Below, one piece after another: positions 43,233 through 52,029 of a stretch of 64,000 bases of DNA. The notes under the pieces are model-generated. The model was given only the letters and a program-made list of their open reading frames with translations. It did no database searches and had not been told where the DNA came from. The first letter of the stretch is position 1; each line of letters starts with the position of its first letter. This DNA is from CAZEDM01 sp964511075 (GTDB lineage: Bacteria > Zixibacteria > MSB-5A5 > RBG-16-43-9), in contig CAZEDM010000006.1 of NCBI GenBank assembly GCA_964511075.1, positions 1-64,000 on the forward strand. The letters are read 5' to 3'. A program made the position numbers and the translations under genes.

Positions 43233-43643
43233 ATGACTACCTTTCAATTAACACAAGGCGTGCTCTGGAAATTTCTCAAATTCGCCTTGATCGGGTCCTG
43301 GGGTTTGATAATCGATTTCAGCCTGACCTATCTCTGTAAAGAGAAAATCAAAATCCAAAAATATATCTCCAACGCCATAGGCTTTACCTCGGCCGCCAGC
43401 TCCAACTATCTTCTGAACCGCATCTGGACTTTCCATAGCTCTAACCCCCTGATTTTGTACGAGTACTCCAGTTTCTTACTCGTCTCCATAATCGGGCTTT
43501 CGATAAACAGTTTCGTCCTATGGCTGCTGGTCAGCCGCTATAAAAAGCATTTTTACTTATCCAAACTCTTGGCCATACTCGTAACCACCTTCTGGAATTT
43601 TACCGCAAATTATCTTTTCACCTTTAACCCCAGGTGGTTCTAA
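43233..43643 (+). CDS. GtrA-like membrane protein
   Basis: 136 residues with four hydrophobic helices and the GtrA family marks FLKFALIGSWGLIIDFSLTY near the N-terminus, NYLLNRIWTF (about 58-67) and a C-terminal FWNFTANYLFTF. GtrA proteins help flip or bind polyprenyl-linked sugars. It precedes a family 39 glycosyltransferase by 9 nt, which fits a role in polyprenyl-phosphate-sugar transfer. Confidence 0.9.
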   Translation: MTTFQLTQGVLWKFLKFALIGSWGLIIDFSLTYLCKEKIKIQKYISNAIGFTSAASSNYLLNRIWTFHSSNPLILYEYSSFLLVSIIGLSINSFVLWLLVSRYKKHFYLSKLLAILVTTFWNFTANYLFTFNPRWF

Positions 43644-43652
43644 AGCTAAAAT

Positions 43653-45083
43653 ATGGATAAAAAAAACCTGCCCTTCTGGCTTCTGACCCTCTCGGTTTTC
43701 GCGGCCCTGATTTTACCTATTCTGGTCAGGGATGGAATGTTCCTGGACGGGCTTTTATACAGCGTTCTTTCCAGGAACTTAGCACAGGGAAAGGGCAGTT
43801 TCTGGTATCCGCATTTAAGCCAGACCTATTTTAGTGCCTTTCACGAACACCCACCTTTGGTCTTCGGGATCCAGTCCTTATTCTTCAGGATATTCGGTGA
43901 TCATATCTGGGTGGAAAGGCTCTATTCATTCCTCACGGCAATCTTGACCGGATATCTTATCACCCTGCTCTGGAGGAAAATTTTCAAGCCGAAACCGGAG
44001 CTGGCAGGCTTAAGCTGGTTACCCTTCCTTCTCTGGATAATCATCCCTCTCACCTCCTGGTCTTATAGAAACAATATGCTGGAGAATACCCTGGGGATTT
44101 TCGCCCTTACGGCTGTTTACCTGCTGATTACAGGATTAAGCTCTAACCGTAAGACGCCCTTTTATCTAATCATCTCAGCCTGCCTGATTCTTGCGGGATT
44201 CCTGAGCAAGGGATTTGTGGCTTTGTTTCCCCTGGCAGTGATCGGGCTTTACTGGCTGATTTTTAAAAACAGCTCCTTTTATGAAATGCTGTTTTATACC
44301 CTTATCCTGGTTATACTACCGGCATTGTTGTTGGGATTACTCTGCTTGCTTGACAGGCAGGCTTATCCGGGCCTGGTGCAGTATTTCAATGCACAGATCA
44401 TCCCCAGCCTTAAGGGCCAGAGAGCGGTAACGGAAAGATATTATATTGCGCTGAGACTCCTGAAGGAGTTATCACCCCTAATAATATTAACCGCCCTGGG
44501 ACTTCTTTTCTGCAGGTTAAAGAAAACCGATTTAAGCCGGATAAAATCTTATTCCGGGTGGATATTACTGTTTTTGGGTATCGGCTTTTCTGCCTCTCTT
44601 CCTATGATGATAAGCCCTAAACAGCTGGGTTTTTACCTGGTGCCTTCTTTTCCCTATTTCTCCATTGGATTTGCCATCATCTTAGCCCCGGGTTTAAATG
44701 AGCTGACAAGTAAAATAAATCCTAAGAGCAGAGGTTTCACCACTTTTACCTTCATCTCTTTGATTTTGTTGATTATGATTACAGCCATATCTATCTCTCA
44801 GGCAGGCAAAATAGGCCGTGACCGGCAAAAGCTTGAGGATATATATACCATTGGCAAAATCGTCCCCGGGGATTCGGTAATCAGCATCTGCCCCTCCATG
44901 GGTCGTGACTGGTCTTTACATGGATACTTCGCCCGTTATTTTTATATCAGTTTAGATCCAGGCGATGGAGAACATAAATACTTCCTGAGTGATGGAAGCT
45001 GTGATCCCGCTCTAAAAGGGAATTATACCTGGATGCAGCTAAAAACCAATCTCTATACTTTATATAAAAAAGCAGAGGAGTAA
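43653..45083 (+). CDS. ArnT/PMT-like family 39 glycosyltransferase
   Basis: 476 residues, about ten or more TM helices. The first periplasmic loop has the acidic pair in VRDGMFLDGLLYSVLSRNLA, and FSAFHEHPPLVFG carries the HExP-like motif of the family. These integral membrane enzymes move a sugar from a polyprenyl phosphate to lipid A or protein. Co-transcribed with gtrA. Acceptor unknown. Confidence 0.87.
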   Translation: MDKKNLPFWLLTLSVFAALILPILVRDGMFLDGLLYSVLSRNLAQGKGSFWYPHLSQTYFSAFHEHPPLVFGIQSLFFRIFGDHIWVERLYSFLTAILTGYLITLLWRKIFKPKPELAGLSWLPFLLWIIIPLTSWSYRNNMLENTLGIFALTAVYLLITGLSSNRKTPFYLIISACLILAGFLSKGFVALFPLAVIGLYWLIFKNSSFYEMLFYTLILVILPALLLGLLCLLDRQAYPGLVQYFNAQIIPSLKGQRAVTERYYIALRLLKELSPLIILTALGLLFCRLKKTDLSRIKSYSGWILLFLGIGFSASLPMMISPKQLGFYLVPSFPYFSIGFAIILAPGLNELTSKINPKSRGFTTFTFISLILLIMITAISISQAGKIGRDRQKLEDIYTIGKIVPGDSVISICPSMGRDWSLHGYFARYFYISLDPGDGEHKYFLSDGSCDPALKGNYTWMQLKTNLYTLYKKAEE

Positions 45084-45093
45084 ACAAAAAGAA

Positions 45094-45888
45094 ATGCTTA
45101 TCGATGCTCACGCACATCTGGACAGGTACCAGGAGGAGCTCGAACCCGCCCTGGAAGAGATAACCCGGCATAATATCTTCACCCTAAGTAACTCTATGGA
45201 TATCTCCTCTTATGAGCGGAATTTAGAGTTAGCCAGAGGATGCCATCTGATTTTACCCGTTTTTGGCATACATCCCTGGAATGCTCCAAGGTACGCTGAG
45301 GAATTAGAGAACCTCACTGATTATATAAGTCAGAGTCCGATGCTGGGCGAAATCGGTCTGGATTATTTCTTTGTCGAGGATACCTTCCAGTATCCGGCAC
45401 AAAGAAAAGTGCTGGAGTTATTCCTGGAAGAAGCCAAAAAACAACAAAAAATTGTGAATTTGCATACAAAAGGAGCTGAGAATGAAATCTTTCAGTTGCT
45501 AAAAAAATATGATATAAGTAGAGCTATCATCCATTGGTATTCAGGACCTCTGGACATCTTACAAAAACTGTTAGACCTTGATGTATATTTTACGGTAGGA
45601 GTAGAAATTCTCTATTCAGAAGATATACAAACCATAGCTAAGGGTATACCAACGGAGAAATTGCTAACCGAGACTGACAATCCCGGAGGAGCAAAATGGC
45701 TGACCGGTGAAATCGGGATGCCGGTTTTGATTAAAGAGGTAGTAAAAAAATTAGCAAAACTTAAAGACACCACCCCAGAAGGTCTAATCGAGATAGTCCA
45801 GGCAAATTTTTTGAGATTAATCAGGGATGACCCCTGGTTATCAGATATCTATAACGAAATCACAGGACATAGGAGTTCGAAATTTTGA
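45094..45888 (+). CDS. TatD family hydrolase
   Basis: 264 residues, metal-dependent DNase/hydrolase of the TatD family. DAHAHLD (residues 3-9), FGIHPWNAP, MLGEIGLDYFF, VNLHTKGAEN, AIIHWYSG and TETDNPGGAKW give the metal and catalytic residues; the third His region is a little divergent (HTKG). Its last six codons and stop fall within a REP-like palindrome (HRSSKF then TGA), so the C-terminus has been replaced or extended by the element. It starts 10 nt after the glycosyltransferase. Confidence 0.87.
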   Translation: MLIDAHAHLDRYQEELEPALEEITRHNIFTLSNSMDISSYERNLELARGCHLILPVFGIHPWNAPRYAEELENLTDYISQSPMLGEIGLDYFFVEDTFQYPAQRKVLELFLEEAKKQQKIVNLHTKGAENEIFQLLKKYDISRAIIHWYSGPLDILQKLLDLDVYFTVGVEILYSEDIQTIAKGIPTEKLLTETDNPGGAKWLTGEIGMPVLIKEVVKKLAKLKDTTPEGLIEIVQANFLRLIRDDPWLSDIYNEITGHRSSKF

Positions 45889-45896
45889 ACCCCTAC
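45869..45896. repeat. REP-like palindrome forming the tatD C-terminus and stop
   Basis: Slightly decayed copy of the TTCAAAATTTTGAA type (ATAGGAGTTCGAAA/TTTTGAACCCCTAC). The TGA at its centre is the stop codon of the TatD gene. Confidence 0.8.
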
Positions 45897-45948
45897 AACT
45901 CTTGCCTGAGTAAGGTCGAGAACATGAATTATAAATGGAGGAGCAGAG

Positions 45949-46806
45949 ATGAAAAAACGAATCTTTTACATAGTGGACGTTTTCGCCGAGCGAAAGTACG
46001 CGGGGAATCAGCTTGCGGTATTCAGGGATGCCGGGGATATCCCTGATCCCGAGATGCAAAAGATTGCCCGGGAGACGAACTATTCCGAGACGACTTTCAT
46101 CCTTTCGGAGAAGGAAAAAGACGGCGGGTATGACGTGCGTATCTTCACTCCGCAGAGGGAAGTCCCCTTTGCCGGACATCCCACGCTGGGAACTGCTTTT
46201 GTGATACAAAAAGAGATAGTCAAGGAAAAAGCTCACAAAATAATTCTTAATCTGCAAGTGGGGCAGATCCCTGTTACCTTTAATTACACAGATGGATACC
46301 CCGATATTCTGTGGATGAAACAGAAAGCGCCCACCTTTGGTCAGATTTTTGGCCTTGAGCAAATCTCTGGAATCCTCAATCTGAGCAATGAGGAAATAGA
46401 CCACAGATTCCCTATACAGGAGGTCTCCACAGGTTTGCCCTTCATCATAGTTCCCCTGAAATCCAAAAAGGCACTGGAAAAAGCCAAGCTGATCGCAGAA
46501 GACAAATCCGCACTTGTCTTTTGTCCGGAGACTTATGAACAGGGAAACGATTTGAATGCTAGGGTCTTTGCCAACTCCTATGGCGTGCCGGAAGACCCAG
46601 CCACCGGAAGCGGCAACGGCTGTCTTGCCGGGTATCTGGTAAAGCACCGTTATTTTGGAAAGGATAAAATCGATATAAAGGTGGAGCAGGGCTATAAGAT
46701 CGGAAGACCTTCGTTGCTTTACCTGAAGGCAGAAGACAAAAAAAGTGAGATCGAAGTAAACGTGGGCGGCAAAGCGATAATGGTTGCCAGAGGGGAATTT
46801 GTTTAA
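45949..46806 (+). CDS. PhzF family phenazine-biosynthesis-like isomerase
   Basis: 285 residues, two-lobed DapF-like fold. VDVFAERKYAGNQLAVF at the start, NYSETTFIL (catalytic Glu), PFAGHPTLGTAFVI and DPATGSGNGCLAGYL are conserved family blocks. Outside phenazine clusters these proteins are isomerases of unknown substrate. Ribosome site GGAGGAG. No phenazine genes nearby. Confidence 0.92.
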   Translation: MKKRIFYIVDVFAERKYAGNQLAVFRDAGDIPDPEMQKIARETNYSETTFILSEKEKDGGYDVRIFTPQREVPFAGHPTLGTAFVIQKEIVKEKAHKIILNLQVGQIPVTFNYTDGYPDILWMKQKAPTFGQIFGLEQISGILNLSNEEIDHRFPIQEVSTGLPFIIVPLKSKKALEKAKLIAEDKSALVFCPETYEQGNDLNARVFANSYGVPEDPATGSGNGCLAGYLVKHRYFGKDKIDIKVEQGYKIGRPSLLYLKAEDKKSEIEVNVGGKAIMVARGEFV

Positions 46807-47048
46807 ATTCAAATAAACAAATGGGGCAGCCTAGCGCTAAAGAAAAGAATACCTGATTGAACTAAAATGACTTTTGTGGAATATGGAGAGCTTATGTTCG
46901 ATCTCTTAGCTTGTCCCCCGATATCTATAAGCAGACTCCGGAACAGGCAAAAGTAATCCATCAGAACTATATAATTTATCGGATTCCTCCCGATGGAAAT
47001 ATAAATATCAGTTTTTATCAGTATCAATTGATACCAGGAGAAGAAAAA

Positions 47049-47438
47049 ATGAAAATCTTTAAAAAGGAAACCGCACCTCGTTACAGGCGCAAAGAGGGAA
47101 TTATCTCCTATCTTTTGATTTCTCCTCGTACCAGCGAGTCAAAGTATCTAACCACGACCTATGTAGAGATTAAAGCCGGTGGAAAACAGAGAATTCACCA
47201 GCATGAGCCTGAGCAGATCTACTATATACTTGAGGGTAAAGGTTTAATGATAGTGGGCAAGGAGAAAGAACCAGTCGGTGCAGGTGACTGCATTTTCATC
47301 CCTTCCAATTCGCCTCACGGGCTCAAAAATGAAAGCGATGCTATTTTAAGATATTTCAGCGCGGCTGCACCCTCCTTTGGGCCGGAGGAATTAAAAAATT
47401 TCTGGCCCTTGGAGAGCGAAGAGAATTCTAAACATTGA
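47049..47438 (+). CDS. Cupin domain protein
   Basis: About 130 residues from the ATG at 47049, which has an AGGAG site 8 nt upstream; the frame is open to 46911. The single cupin domain has IKAGGKQRIHQHEPEQIYYI (metal-binding HxH and Glu) and a second motif in PVGAGDCIFIPSNSPHGLKN with the last His. Possible sugar isomerase, dioxygenase or sensor; not specified further. The last codon is 1 nt before an ACAGGC-type REP. Confidence 0.85.
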   Translation: MKIFKKETAPRYRRKEGIISYLLISPRTSESKYLTTTYVEIKAGGKQRIHQHEPEQIYYILEGKGLMIVGKEKEPVGAGDCIFIPSNSPHGLKNESDAILRYFSAAAPSFGPEELKNFWPLESEENSKH

Positions 47439-47671
47439 GGAACAAGCAGGAATGCCTGTTCCACTATAATTTTCTTGTAGTGGCAGACCTATGTATTTGC
47501 CCAAAAGATTTTTGTAGTTGGTAGTGCGAGGCTTTAAGCCTCGCCTAAGCGACCCTGAAGGGTCGCACTACGATTTGCTATATCGTAGGGGTGGGGCTTG
47601 TTAAGCTTAGCGAAACCCAGTTTTCGGGTCCCCTCCCATCCCACACGGGCGACCACGAGGGTCGCCCCTAC
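47439..47671. repeat. REP cluster with compound elements
   Basis: Contents: 47439-47462 (GGAACA...TGTTCC, ACAGGC family). A compound element follows at 47521-47571, with outer GTAGTGCGA/TCGCACTAC and inner hairpins GAGGC/GCCTC and GCGACCC/GGGTCGC. A second compound element is at 47585-47671, with outer GTAGGGG/CCCCTAC and an inner GGGCGACC-ACGA-GGGTCGCCC. No gene is seen; a minus frame at 47534-47752 is made of repeat sequence. Confidence 0.8.
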
Positions 47672-47778
47672 ACTAAAAATGGAAACCTGTCCTGAAACGG
47701 ATCCAGAGGAAAGGTTTCCGCTATCACTCCAGATCCTACGTCGTCCTCCCACTATCCTGTGAAAAGAGAAACAAATTA

Positions 47779-47810
47779 ATACCCCAGCTACTTTTATGTG
47801 GCTGGGGTAT
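47779..47810 (-). terminator. Hairpin after the subtilisin gene
   Basis: ATACCCCAGC-AC/GT-GCTGGGGTAT with one mismatch and a 6-nt loop, 27 nt after the stop at 47837. On the minus strand TAATTTGTTT follows, a weak U-tract. Probable terminator. Confidence 0.6.
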
Positions 47811-47836
47811 ATGTGGAGATTTCAAACCCTGGATGA

Positions 47837-50020
47837 TTACTTCATTAAAATCATCTTCTTGGTATTAACTCTGTCTCCTGTAATTAGCCTGTAGAAATAT
47901 ACTCCACTGGCTACTCTTAATTCTGATTTGTCTGTCCCGTCCCAGCGAACTTTATAGGCTCCAGCCTGCATTGACCCGTGTACCAAGGTCTTAACCAGCT
48001 GTCCTCTCACGTTGTAGACTGTTAAATCGACCCGGCAATCTTGGGGTAGGGAGAACTCCATAAAGGTCTCAGGGTTGAAGGGGTTGGGATAGTTCTGCGA
48101 AAGTGCAAATTCCGTGGGCAAAGACCCCAACATAGCGATTTTAGCCATATTAGGCGGACAGAAGTTGGAATCAGACATATCCCAGCCGGAATTACCCGCA
48201 TAATCATAGCAGGTAACCTTTATTCTGCCGTCTGAGGTGGGTGGTCCGGGAACAGTCCAGTCATATTCCTCCGGATTGCCTTCCAGCTCCACCACATCTG
48301 TCCAGGAGTTGCCTCCATCTGTAGAATAATCTATATCCGTGGAAACTATTCCCACGTTATCCGAAGCCTCCCACAGTATAGTATAGGTATGCCCGATAAA
48401 TAATACCTCGCCTCCATTGGGCCAGATAACCGTAACCTCTGGCGGCAGAGGATCTGCCATCTTCAATGCCTCATAGGCGTTGACCCTGCCTGAGCCCAAA
48501 AGCCCTTCGTAGCCTGGATTAAGGTGATCGATTGGATCGGTGGTCTGGACAATTATATCAAAAATCTCCTGACGGTTTAAGGCAGCATTAAAGGATCTAA
48601 GTAGACCGGCTAAACCAGTGGCATGAGGGCAGGCCTGCGAGGTTCCACTTATCAGAGCCACGTAATCGTTACCTGGATCATTATGGCTATGATAGGTGCT
48701 TATGATATTAACCCCTGGAGCTGAGACATCTACCCAGCTTCCGTAGTTAGACCAAGACGGCCTGATATCCAGAGAATCCGTTGCCGCTACCGCTAAGACA
48801 TCAGACCTTCCCTGCAGGTAGTCCGGGTAGGAGCTTCCCTCATTTCCAGCCGCTGCTACAATCAAAACCCCCATGGAGGTAGCATAATCAGCTGCCGCTG
48901 GCAGCCCGCCGGTAGAGGACGAACCCCAGCTGCAGTTCACCGCGGTTGCACCCTTGTTAGCCGCATAGTATAAAGCCTGGGCGCAGAAATCCATTCTCAC
49001 ATACCCAACCTCCTGACCCCCGTAGGGTGCGGACCAGCCGACCCTCAGAGCCATTATCTTCACCCCATTGGCTGGCGCGTTCTGGGTCTCATTCCAGCCT
49101 CCAGCCAGACCAGCTACTCCCCTGGCGTTGTTGGTGATAGCACCGACTATCCCTCCGACATGCGTTCCATGTCCATTGAAATCTGCCGGGTCGTTATCCT
49201 CCTTGGTGCAGTCCTCTCCGGACCAGCAGGGAGATACATTGTTGACCCAGTCCCAGCCTACCCAGTCATCCACATACCCGTTGCCGTCGTCGTCATCCCC
49301 GTCCGGTGGATACTCGGCCCAGTTTATCCAGACGTTCCCCTGGGTAACATCAGAAGGTGCCAGGTATCCGCCCAAATCCCTGTGAATATACCTCACTCCC
49401 GTATCCAGTATTCCTATCAAAACAGAGGAGCTGCCTGTCTCCAGGTCCCAGGCCAAATCCGCATCTACATCATGATCGCCGGCATTTTTGAAGTTCCACT
49501 GGTAATAGGGAAAAGAAGGCGGGGGATCGTCGAAATAGGTATCATCCGGAATCCGATATACCGGATGGATGCCGATCGGCTCCACATGCTCTACGCTGGG
49601 ATCGTTTTTGAATTTCTCCATCACTTCCTTGAGTCCCATAGATTCATCAAAGGTGACGATGTAATATCTGGTGAGATCAGGGGTTCCAGCACGACCCTGG
49701 ATTTCGCTTTCCAGACCGTTAAATTTGGAATCGGAATTAGTAGGCTTCAAATCCGGGAACTCCCTTACCATCTTGTAAACTTTGTTTTCCTGGCACAGGG
49801 CATTAACGCTGGCAATAGCGGTTACCACCTCTCCTTTCACTGTCCTGGCCTGGATTTCACCTACCTCCGGTTTAAAGTTGACCACTATCTGATTGGGAAC
49901 ATACCCCATCTTGATCTGAGCCGGAGCTTTTTGTATGGAAACCCTTATGCCTTTCTGGGCAGAAGCGTTTGCGGAGAGGACGAAAAGGACAAGCACCAAT
50001 AAAATTAAAGCCTTTCTCAT
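47837..50020 (-). CDS. Secreted subtilisin-like serine protease with C-terminal sorting domain
   Basis: 727 residues, complete. Signal peptide (ALILLVLVLFVLSANASA), then an I9-type propeptide (YYIVTFDESMGLKEVMEKF). The S8 catalytic domain (about 170-500) has Asp in IGILDTGVRYIHRD, His in NGHGTHVGGIVG and Ser in SGTSQACPHATGLAGLL. A calcium-binding-like loop PPDGDDDDGNGYVDDW lies between Asp and His. A beta domain (about 520-620) follows. The C-terminus (about 635-727) begins LSQNYPNPFNPETFMEF and ends SGVYFYRL...KKMILMK, the FCB-type secretion/sorting domain resembling the T9SS type A sorting domain or FlgD Ig-like fold. Exported and likely surface-attached. Confidence 0.93.
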   Translation of the reverse strand: MRKALILLVLVLFVLSANASAQKGIRVSIQKAPAQIKMGYVPNQIVVNFKPEVGEIQARTVKGEVVTAIASVNALCQENKVYKMVREFPDLKPTNSDSKFNGLESEIQGRAGTPDLTRYYIVTFDESMGLKEVMEKFKNDPSVEHVEPIGIHPVYRIPDDTYFDDPPPSFPYYQWNFKNAGDHDVDADLAWDLETGSSSVLIGILDTGVRYIHRDLGGYLAPSDVTQGNVWINWAEYPPDGDDDDGNGYVDDWVGWDWVNNVSPCWSGEDCTKEDNDPADFNGHGTHVGGIVGAITNNARGVAGLAGGWNETQNAPANGVKIMALRVGWSAPYGGQEVGYVRMDFCAQALYYAANKGATAVNCSWGSSSTGGLPAAADYATSMGVLIVAAAGNEGSSYPDYLQGRSDVLAVAATDSLDIRPSWSNYGSWVDVSAPGVNIISTYHSHNDPGNDYVALISGTSQACPHATGLAGLLRSFNAALNRQEIFDIIVQTTDPIDHLNPGYEGLLGSGRVNAYEALKMADPLPPEVTVIWPNGGEVLFIGHTYTILWEASDNVGIVSTDIDYSTDGGNSWTDVVELEGNPEEYDWTVPGPPTSDGRIKVTCYDYAGNSGWDMSDSNFCPPNMAKIAMLGSLPTEFALSQNYPNPFNPETFMEFSLPQDCRVDLTVYNVRGQLVKTLVHGSMQAGAYKVRWDGTDKSELRVASGVYFYRLITGDRVNTKKMILMK

Positions 50021-50132
50021 ATCAAACCTCCTTGTTCTTAACTGAGTGAGAATCGCTTGCGTAAACTGTTTCTCTCATCACCTCCTTTCATCGAGCAGTA
50101 TGACCACTGATTCTTTATCTCACCTCCTTTCA
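50021..50132 (-). promoter_or_regulatory. Leader of the subtilisin gene with repeated Shine-Dalgarno sites
   Basis: On the minus strand TGAAAGGAGGTG occurs twice, exactly (50132-50121 and 50090-50079), before the real ribosome site AAGGAGGTT (about 50032-50024). After the second copy an 18-codon frame (MRETVYASDSHSVKNKEV, 50078-50022) ends one nucleotide before the protease ATG. The spacing of that SD to its ATG (2 nt) is too short for good initiation, so a leader peptide is only possible, not shown. Confidence 0.3.
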
Positions 50133-50573
50133 ACAGAAAAGGGTTAAGCTTAAAAGAGCGAGATTTAAGCCTTTATCATGCTATCCCCTTTAAAGCATAA
50201 TTAAATGCCAAAAAACCGATTTGTTCTGGATAATTTTTATAAATTTAGATAATCTTTTTCTGTCTGTCAAGAAAAATTTCCCTGAAAATTGTAACATAAT
50301 GAGAGGGAATGATCTAATCAAAACGCAGGGCGTAATGCCATACGCCCTCACAGTATCCATTAAAATATTTTGGTGGGGTAGGCATTGCTGCCTGATAGAA
50401 AACATATCTGATAAAATTAAATACAAAAAAGGCTTGATTTTTTTGAGAGAATAGATAAAATAAAGGAAAACAAGGGTTAAAATTGGGGAGAAGGAAAGGG
50501 CAAGGGATTAAATTTCTAAACCTCGGAAACCAGAGTTGTGACTTATAATTGTAAAGCAGGAGATTAGATTATA
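50133..50573. other. Intergenic region, one REP palindrome, no gene seen
   Basis: AT-rich. Contains AGGGCGTA/TACGCCCT at 50327-50348. A TATAAT at 50544-50549 lies upstream of the next gene but no -35 is recognisable. Confidence 0.5.
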
Positions 50574-51128
50574 ATGGATAGAGGCGTAAAATTTCTTGAA
50601 CAATTATATACTGAAAAGGAATTACATAAAGAACATCGTTATAAATATGTTATTTATAAATTATCTTTCGTCACCACATTGTTTGCCTTAGGTTCTTTAG
50701 ATTTAGGGAATATCATGAGATCATTAATCTATTTGGTACCAATAGTTGCTCTTTGCTATGACATTTATATCTTTTCGGAAGACTATAAAGTTAAAAGAAT
50801 AGGGGTTTTCTTATTATTTGCTAAGGAAGATCCAAAAGTTAGTGAAAAAGTTAAGCAGACTATTTCTGATATGGAGATAGAATGGGAAAAATGGGTTAAG
50901 AATCACAGAGACCGTTGGGCTTATCTTGCATCTCTTATAATCACAATAGTTGCAATAGTCGGTTCCGCTTTAATAGTAGCTTTAGATGCTTTTCGTCAAT
51001 TTAGTTTGCATAGATTGTTTTTATTGATTTTCTGGTTTTTGTTCATGATTGTTTCTATAATTTTAGTTTTCTATTATGGTCGAGCGCTTAGAAGAGAAGT
51101 TAGTGCAGTTGTGGAAAAATTGAAATGA
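50574..51128 (+). CDS. Four-TM membrane protein of unknown function
   Basis: 184 residues, AT-rich. Two pairs of TM helices: about 28-70 (SFVTTLFALGSLDLGNIMRS then LIYLVPIVALCYDIYIF) and about 117-170 (YLASLIITIVAIVGSALIVA, then LFLLIFWFLFMIVSIILVFY). They are separated by a charged 45-residue cytoplasmic loop. The plan of 2TM-loop-2TM is like S-4TM or SLATT pore proteins that serve as effectors in some defence systems, but no sequence match is certain. Followed 75 nt later by a nuclease-like gene. Confidence 0.65.
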   Translation: MDRGVKFLEQLYTEKELHKEHRYKYVIYKLSFVTTLFALGSLDLGNIMRSLIYLVPIVALCYDIYIFSEDYKVKRIGVFLLFAKEDPKVSEKVKQTISDMEIEWEKWVKNHRDRWAYLASLIITIVAIVGSALIVALDAFRQFSLHRLFLLIFWFLFMIVSIILVFYYGRALRREVSAVVEKLK

Positions 51129-51203
51129 GATGACTACTGCCAAAGAGGACATTATCTCGTTTTATACTTTCTACTGAGAATTTAAATTTTTTACCTATTT
51201 TTT

Positions 51204-52016
51204 ATGATTACTTTATTATTTTGGAATCTTAATAAGAAGCCCCTTCAATCCAGCATAAAGAATATAGCTGATATGTATCAAGTTGATATTCTTATGTTTG
51301 CTGAATGCGATATTCCACCTGATGAGATTTTAAAAACACTTAATAAGGAAAGTTCTTCATATTATTACGCTCCTGGCATTTGTTGCGAAAAAATTAAAAT
51401 CTACTCGCGTTTTTCTGCTGATTTTATAAGACCAAAGGAGGAAACCAGTAGGCTAACAATTAGACATTTAAATCTACCAGGTTTAAGAGATATCTTATTG
51501 GTCATTTTGCACTTACCTAGTCAAATGCATTGGAGTAAGGAGAGTATCTCAGATGAATGTATTTATGTTTCAGATATGATAATTAGATCTGAGCAAGCAG
51601 TAGGCCATTCTAGGACTATTTTGGTTGGGGATTTTAACATCAACCCCTTTGAAAAGGGTGTTGTAAGCGCAATTGGATTCAACGCTGTAATGACTCGTGC
51701 AATTGCAGATAAAAAAAGCAGAATTGTGCAAGGAGAAGAATATCCTTTTTTCTATAATCCAATGTGGAGTTTCTATGGAGACAAAACCTTCGGTCCATCA
51801 GGCACTTATTATTATGCTGGAAGTCAACATATCGAATATTTTTGGAATATATTTGACCAAGTTTTGATACGACCCGAACTATTGAGTTGTATAGATAAAA
51901 ATTTCGTAAAAATTCTTGATTCAGATGGCAACATATCATTTTTAAATCAACAAGGTGTTCCAGATTCAAACAAAGTATCTGATCATTTACCAATATTATT
52001 TAATATTAACCTTTAA
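51204..52016 (+). CDS. Endonuclease/exonuclease/phosphatase (EEP) family protein
   Basis: 270 residues with the EEP metal and catalytic residues in order: FWNLN (Asn8), MFAECD (Glu34), VILHLPS, VGDFNINPFE (Asp143, Asn145) and VSDHLPI (Asp260, His261). This superfamily includes DNase I-, APE1- and phosphoinositide-phosphatase-like enzymes; the substrate is not evident. AT-rich and free of signal peptide. No ribosome site visible, so it may be coupled to the gene before. Middle gene of a three-gene island. Confidence 0.85.
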   Translation: MITLLFWNLNKKPLQSSIKNIADMYQVDILMFAECDIPPDEILKTLNKESSSYYYAPGICCEKIKIYSRFSADFIRPKEETSRLTIRHLNLPGLRDILLVILHLPSQMHWSKESISDECIYVSDMIIRSEQAVGHSRTILVGDFNINPFEKGVVSAIGFNAVMTRAIADKKSRIVQGEEYPFFYNPMWSFYGDKTFGPSGTYYYAGSQHIEYFWNIFDQVLIRPELLSCIDKNFVKILDSDGNISFLNQQGVPDSNKVSDHLPILFNINL

Positions 52017-52029
52017 GAGGAGAACTGTT

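Noticed and set aside
47534..47752. 72-residue minus frame
   Set aside because: Consists of translated REP elements.
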